A stretch of 53,510 bases of DNA from Streptomyces triticisoli (GTDB lineage Bacteria > Actinomycetota > Actinomycetes > Streptomycetales > Streptomycetaceae), in assembly GCF_003270085.1 (NCBI RefSeq), contig NZ_QFDQ01000069.1, forward strand, positions 1 through 53,510, read 5' to 3'. Shown one piece after another: positions 49,506 through 53,510 of this stretch; within the stretch, counting starts at the first letter, position 1, and each line of letters opens with the position of its first letter. A model generated the notes under the pieces. That model ran no database searches and was not told where the DNA came from. It saw nothing but the letters and a program-made list of their open reading frames with translations. A program made the translations under genes and the position numbers.

Positions 49506-52394
49506 TCAGCCGAGGCGCGTCAGCTTGGCCGTGAAGCCCGGCTCGACGAGGTCCTCCTGCAGGGCGACCGGGACCTTCACGGCACCGTCCGAACCGTCAC
49601 CGACGGTGAGCGTGCCCACCTCGTCGCCGACCTTCCCGACGGACGGGACGTCCTTGGCGACGAGGGACAGCTTCACCTTCAGGCCGGCCCAGCCGACCGC
49701 GGTGACGTCCTTGGTGACGACGACCGGGGTGTGGCCGCCGAGCCGGTCGTCGACGTAGCCGACGACGTCGCCCTTCTTCAGGATCTTCGCCGAGGTCGGC
49801 ACGTCCTGCGCGGCGAGCAGCGCGGTCTTGCTGACCGCGTTGGCCGTGGTGAGGATCGGCGGCTTGTGCTGGCCGAGGATCGCGCCGACGATCGTCACCG
49901 TCCGGCCGCCGACCTTCTTGTGGGCGGCGAAGAGCAGGTTGCCGCCGGCCTTGGTGGTGGAGCCGGTCTTGATGCCGATCGCGCCGATGGTGTAGGGCAA
50001 CTCGTTGTAGTTGCTCCAGTACTTCCCGGTCGGGTCCGTCCAGCTGGCCGCGCTGGTGATGGCCACCATGGCCGGGATCCTCATGGCCGCGTTGCCGAGC
50101 TTCACCTGGTCCTCGGCGGTGGAGACGGTGGTCTCCTTCAGGCCCGAGGGGTCGGTGTACGTCGTGTTGGTCATCCCGAGTTCCTTGGCGGTGTCGTTCA
50201 TCTTCTCGACGAACGCCTCCTCGGAACCGGCGTCCCAACGGGCCAGCAGGCGCGCGATGTTGTTCGCGGAGGGGATCATGACCGCGGACAGGGCCTGCTT
50301 CTCCGTGAGGGAGTCGCCGGCCTTGACGCTGTCGAGCGTGGACTCGCCGACCTTGTGGTAACCGCCCTCCTTCTCCGCCGTCGGGTCGATCTCGATCTTC
50401 GGGCCTTCCTCGCCCGGCTTCAGCGGGTGGTCGCGCAGGATGATGTACGCGGTCATGGTCTTGGCGACCGAGCCGATGGGCACCGGGTTCTGCTCGCCGA
50501 AGTGGTCCATCGTGCCGACGCCGTCGGCCTCCATCCAGCCCTGGCCCTCGTTCGGCCAGGGCAGTTTCACCTGGTCGCCGTCGAAGGTGTAGGTGTCCTT
50601 CGCGGAGAGCGCGAGGGTGGGGGCCGGCAGCGGGCGTACGGCCTGCACGATCGCAAAGACAATCACGAGGAGCACGGCCAGCGGGGTCCAGATCTTGACC
50701 CGGCGCACCAGGGTGCGCATCGGGGTCTCCGGGGGCGGCGGAGTGTTCGTCAGCTCGGCCAGCAGGTCCAGCGGCGGCTTGGGCGGCAGCGGCTGCTGGG
50801 TGGTGCGCTCGGGGCCGATCTGCGGGACGGCGGCCGTGGCGTCCGCGGGCAGGGGCCTGGGCGTGGCCGGCTGTGCGGGCTTCGGCTCGGGGAGCTGTGG
50901 GAGGTCGAGCGGCTTGAGCGCGACGAACTTGCTGGTGCGCTCGGCATCGGACTCGGGGAGGCGTGTGTCCTGCTTTTCTTTGCCCTGCTTGCCCTGCTGG
51001 TCCCGCTCGTCCTGCTTTCTTTCGCCGCCCAGCTTGAGCATGGTGGTGGGCTGGTCGACCCGGGGCTTGGCGGCACCGCCGACCCTGAGCATGGCGGTGG
51101 GCTGATCCACGGACGGCTTGCCGCCGGGCTTCCGGTCGTCGGCCGACCCCTGCGGGTCGCCGTCGCCACGGGGGGTCTTCGACTCCGGGGCCGTGGTGGG
51201 GCCGGACTTCGGTGAGTCGTCGGCTCCGCCGGTGTCCTCGGCATCGTCGTCGGCGCTGTCGTCGGCGGTCGCGCCGCCGGCCTCTACGACGTCCTCGGCG
51301 TCCTCTGTGTCCCCAGCACCCTTGGCGGGGCGGGCGGCCTTCCCGGGGCGGCTGTCGGCGGTGCCGGACGGCGTGTCGGTGCTCCGGTCGCCGTCGGCGG
51401 CGTCGTCGTCGTCGGCATCGGAATCGGCGGCGTCCGCGTCGGCAGTTGCCGGGGCGGCGCCCCGGGCGGTCCCGCCGCGCTCGGCGTCGTCGGCCTCCGC
51501 CATGTCCTTGGTGCCCTTGGCCTCCTGGGAGGCGTCGGTCTCCCGCACGCCCTTCGCCCTGCCGGCGTCGTCGGCTTTCGAGCCCGCCGGACTCTTCCCG
51601 GAATCCGGGGCGTCCGGGGCGTCCGCGGTGTCCACCCGCGCGGCGACCGCCTCGCGCAGACGTGCGTCACCCGACGCGTCGCCCTCGTCACCGTAGTCCG
51701 AGTCCCGCGACGCTTCCCCGGCCTTCCCGGCCTCGCGGTCGCCGGCCCCGGGGGCGGCATCCCCAGCCGCGCCTTCCGCTGAACCGGTGCCGGTGCCGGT
51801 GCCGGTGCCGGTGCCCACGGTCTTGCCGGCGCCCCGGACCTCAGCGGCTTCCGCGCTCCTGTCGGCGTCCCCGCTCCTGTCCGCCGAGCCGGCCTCAGCC
51901 TCGCCGCTCCTGGCCGCTGCCTCCGCCTCGCCGTCCCTCTCCGGCGCGGTGGCGTCCCCGGACTGGTCGTCGGCGGCCCCCGCGTCGTCCTTCGCGCCGT
52001 CAGCTTTCTCCGCCTGGACGCTCCTTCCCGGCTCCCCCGCCGTCCCGGCGTCCCGGCCCCCCTGCCCCTTCCCGGACGCCTGGGCACCCTCGCCGTCCCC
52101 GGAGTCCCCGGCACCCTCCCCGTCCGCCACCAGGTCCCGCACCGAAAGCACCCGCGTGGCCGTATCGACGCCCCCGCGCCTCTCGGAGGCACCGGACGCA
52201 CCGGACGCACCGGACGCACCCGAGTCCTCGGCCCCGTCCGACGCCTCCGCATCACCCGTCAGCGAAAGCCGCGGGTCGCGCGCCCCGCTCCTGGCCTCGG
52301 GAACCGGACCCGCGCTCCCCGACGTCGGTTGTGCCGACGACTCGCGCTGCTTCGACCTGTCGGGGGACTCGCCCGCCACCGATGCCTCCTCCAT
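49506..52394 (-). CDS. D-alanyl-D-alanine carboxypeptidase (peptidase S11) with a very long disordered N-terminal tail
   Basis: A 962-residue protein from ATG 52394 (MEEASVAGESPDRSKQRESS). Residues 1 to about 540 are extremely Asp/Glu/Ala/Ser/Gly-rich and repetitive (GASGASGASGAS, TGTGTGTGTG). Near its end are two copies of VDQPT(A/T)ML(R/K)(V/L)GG. A membrane segment (WTPLAVLLVIVFAIVQAV, about 567-584) exposes the C-terminal S11 domain, which has SVAK (nucleophile Ser642, Lys645), SAN (709-711) and KTG (809-811), the complete penicillin-binding triad, then two beta domains. Reaction: removal of the terminal D-Ala of the peptidoglycan stem peptide outside the membrane. The tail of more than 500 residues is far longer than in ordinary DD-carboxypeptidases and presumably binds cytoplasmic partners. 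Confidence 0.92.
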   Translation of the reverse strand: MEEASVAGESPDRSKQRESSAQPTSGSAGPVPEARSGARDPRLSLTGDAEASDGAEDSGASGASGASGASERRGGVDTATRVLSVRDLVADGEGAGDSGDGEGAQASGKGQGGRDAGTAGEPGRSVQAEKADGAKDDAGAADDQSGDATAPERDGEAEAAARSGEAEAGSADRSGDADRSAEAAEVRGAGKTVGTGTGTGTGTGSAEGAAGDAAPGAGDREAGKAGEASRDSDYGDEGDASGDARLREAVAARVDTADAPDAPDSGKSPAGSKADDAGRAKGVRETDASQEAKGTKDMAEADDAERGGTARGAAPATADADAADSDADDDDAADGDRSTDTPSGTADSRPGKAARPAKGAGDTEDAEDVVEAGGATADDSADDDAEDTGGADDSPKSGPTTAPESKTPRGDGDPQGSADDRKPGGKPSVDQPTAMLRVGGAAKPRVDQPTTMLKLGGERKQDERDQQGKQGKEKQDTRLPESDAERTSKFVALKPLDLPQLPEPKPAQPATPRPLPADATAAVPQIGPERTTQQPLPPKPPLDLLAELTNTPPPPETPMRTLVRRVKIWTPLAVLLVIVFAIVQAVRPLPAPTLALSAKDTYTFDGDQVKLPWPNEGQGWMEADGVGTMDHFGEQNPVPIGSVAKTMTAYIILRDHPLKPGEEGPKIEIDPTAEKEGGYHKVGESTLDSVKAGDSLTEKQALSAVMIPSANNIARLLARWDAGSEEAFVEKMNDTAKELGMTNTTYTDPSGLKETTVSTAEDQVKLGNAAMRIPAMVAITSAASWTDPTGKYWSNYNELPYTIGAIGIKTGSTTKAGGNLLFAAHKKVGGRTVTIVGAILGQHKPPILTTANAVSKTALLAAQDVPTSAKILKKGDVVGYVDDRLGGHTPVVVTKDVTAVGWAGLKVKLSLVAKDVPSVGKVGDEVGTLTVGDGSDGAVKVPVALQEDLVEPGFTAKLTRLG

Positions 52395-52641
52395 GCGCCG
52401 CACGCCCCGCGCGCGGCTATCGAACCGTGAACCACGATCTGAACCGCCACCCGGACGAAGCAGCCGTACCACGCGGCCGTACCGCTGTCCGAACCATGTA
52501 CCAGTGTCCTGTGTGCGGACCAAACCCAAGTGGAAGACGAGAACGACATACCTACCGGTTCCCTTACGAACCGGTCACGCACCCTCGACAGACCGTTGTG
52601 AGAGGGGTCACCCTGTCATTCATCCACGCGGGGAGGCATGG

Positions 52642-53400
52642 ATGGGCAGGAGCCGCAGAACACTTCCGGAGGAGCTTCTGCTGCTGGCACTGGACCCGGC
52701 GACGGGTACCACTGCGCAGCCGCAGTCGCTCGACCTTGGTCTGGCCGGAGCACAGCTGGTGGAGCTGGCGCTGGCCGGACGGATAGCCCCAGACGGGGAT
52801 CGTATCGCCGTGGTGGTGCCACGGCCGACAGGAGATCCGACTCTGGACTGTGCGTTGGAGTTGCTGCGAAGGCGCGGCGCTCCGGTACGGGCGGTCCACT
52901 GGATCGGCGGACCCCGTCTCGGGCTACGCCAGACCTACCTCTCGCATCTGGAGCGGTGCGGCATGGTCGCCGCCGTACCCGGTCAGATGTGCGGGGTGCT
53001 GCCGACGACTCGTTACCAGGCGACGAACACCGCCATCAGCCGGGAGATCAGGGCCCGGTTGGACTCCGCGATCCGTACCGGCGTGCCGCCGGACCCGCGG
53101 ACGGCGGCGCTCGCCGCGCTGGCGCACGCGGTCGGCCTGGGCAAGCACCTGTATCCGGGCAACGAGGGGCGGTCCTCGCGGTCCCGGCTCAGGGACCTGA
53201 TCCGGCACGACCCCATGGGCGGACTCGTGGCGCACGCCGTGATGGACGTCCAGAACGGCGTGGCGACCCAGCCGCGCCGCGGTGCGGGTTCGGCGGGCCG
53301 TCAGACCGGTGCGCGAGCCAAGTCGGCCGCAGAGCCGGCCCGAGGCGTCCCCGTGCAGCCACACCGCGGCTCCATGGCCGGCCGTGCCGTGGTCCACTGA
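52642..53400 (+). CDS. GPP34 family phosphoprotein (GOLPH3/Vps74-like)
   Basis: A 252-residue protein from ATG 52642 (GGGGAGG upstream). Family landmarks: LPEELLLLALDPATGTT at the start, LDLGLAGAQLVELALAGRIA, LRQTYLSHLERCGMVAAVPG, and an AALAALAHAVGLGKHLYPGN segment, all helical as in the eukaryotic PI4P-binding Golgi protein. Actinobacteria, especially Streptomyces, hold many paralogues, probably acting at the membrane; function is unknown. The last about 40 residues are basic and disordered. It is divergent from the DD-carboxypeptidase gene. Confidence 0.9.
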   Translation: MGRSRRTLPEELLLLALDPATGTTAQPQSLDLGLAGAQLVELALAGRIAPDGDRIAVVVPRPTGDPTLDCALELLRRRGAPVRAVHWIGGPRLGLRQTYLSHLERCGMVAAVPGQMCGVLPTTRYQATNTAISREIRARLDSAIRTGVPPDPRTAALAALAHAVGLGKHLYPGNEGRSSRSRLRDLIRHDPMGGLVAHAVMDVQNGVATQPRRGAGSAGRQTGARAKSAAEPARGVPVQPHRGSMAGRAVVH

Positions 53401-53477
53401 GCCGCGCCGTACCGAGGAGAAACGTCGCACCGCAGTCCCCCCGGGCCCGGTTCGCGAGCCGCCGGACCGAGCGGGGC

Positions 53478-53510
53478 GGCGGGACCGTACGAGTCCGTAC
53501 GTGTCCCGCC
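53478..53510 (+). terminator. Hairpin after the GPP34 gene, cut by the window end
   Basis: GGCGGGAC pairs with GTCCCGCC, with an inner GTACG/CGTAC stem; it ends on the last base of the window, 78 nt after the stop codon. Confidence 0.65.

Noticed and set aside
47730..51215. Open frame of over 1160 codons on the plus strand
   Set aside because: It runs antisense through two clear minus-strand genes and shows only composition bias (long His/Arg/Gln/Gly stretches).

Overview
The window is high-GC actinobacterial DNA, most probably Streptomyces. The signs are strong third-position GC in nearly every gene, a Hanks-type kinase, EACC1/caspase/nSTAND proteins, DinB/maleylpyruvate-isomerase-like proteins, a GPP34 protein, GTG/TTG starts, and remnants of a tRNA-Arg(CCU)-like attachment site. 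All calls are read from the sequence; no database search was run.

Layout. (1) 1-7.2 kb: a helicase fragment, then a two-gene leftward operon of secreted proteases (M36 metalloprotease then S8 subtilase). A LuxR-type regulator is divergent to it; its promoter looks leaderless and contains a perfect 19-bp palindrome. (2) 7.2-19.6 kb: an accessory zone dominated by decay. It holds broken ArsI, IS3, IS5, Tn3 and IS1182-like fragments and a 53-bp repeat present at both ends of a 2.9-kb block (IS5 remnant plus a Ser/Thr kinase). Intact cargo includes a small GG-leader peptide gene (putative RiPP precursor) followed by a strong hairpin, a VapBC-type toxin-antitoxin pair with a three-half-site operator, a methyltransferase, two DinB-like proteins and an Lrp/AsnC regulator. 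(3) 19.7-24.8 kb: a two-gene conflict/cell-suicide module, an EACC1 protein followed by a 1554-residue caspase-nSTAND NTPase-TM-WD40 protein. (4) 24.8-28.5 kb: two copies of a 36-bp tRNA-Arg 3'-half sequence flank a 2.4-kb segment (membrane protein plus GNAT), with a PIN-domain fragment beside it. (5) 28.5-36.7 kb: a universal stress protein, a DUF2975 membrane protein with its Xre-type regulator behind a 37-bp palindrome, an epimerase, a GYD protein, a secreted Cys-rich protein, an MFS/ArsR pair fused by a deletion, glutathione peroxidase and a MerR regulator. (6) 36.7-47.4 kb: a 4-hydroxyphenylacetate (homoprotocatechuate) catabolic locus. An MHS transporter and MarR gene run left; hpaC, hpaB, a FAH-RraA fusion, a DapA-family aldolase, hpaE, hpaD and a Tat-exported metallo-beta-lactamase-fold protein run right. 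A perfect TAATCAAA/TTTGATTA palindrome lies between the two arms. (7) 47.4-53.5 kb: core-like genes: a large polytopic membrane protein, a D-Ala-D-Ala carboxypeptidase with a very long disordered cytoplasmic tail, and a GPP34 protein.

Functionally, the best system is the EACC1-caspase-nSTAND-WD40 pair, which lies between mobile-element debris and tRNA attachment remnants as expected of a defence island. The hpa locus reads as a complete uptake/regulation/ring-hydroxylation/ring-cleavage unit, but its lower pathway is rearranged: a fused FAH-RraA enzyme and a DapA-type lyase stand where HpaG, HpaH and HpaI are usually seen, and no HpaF-like isomerase is visible in the window.
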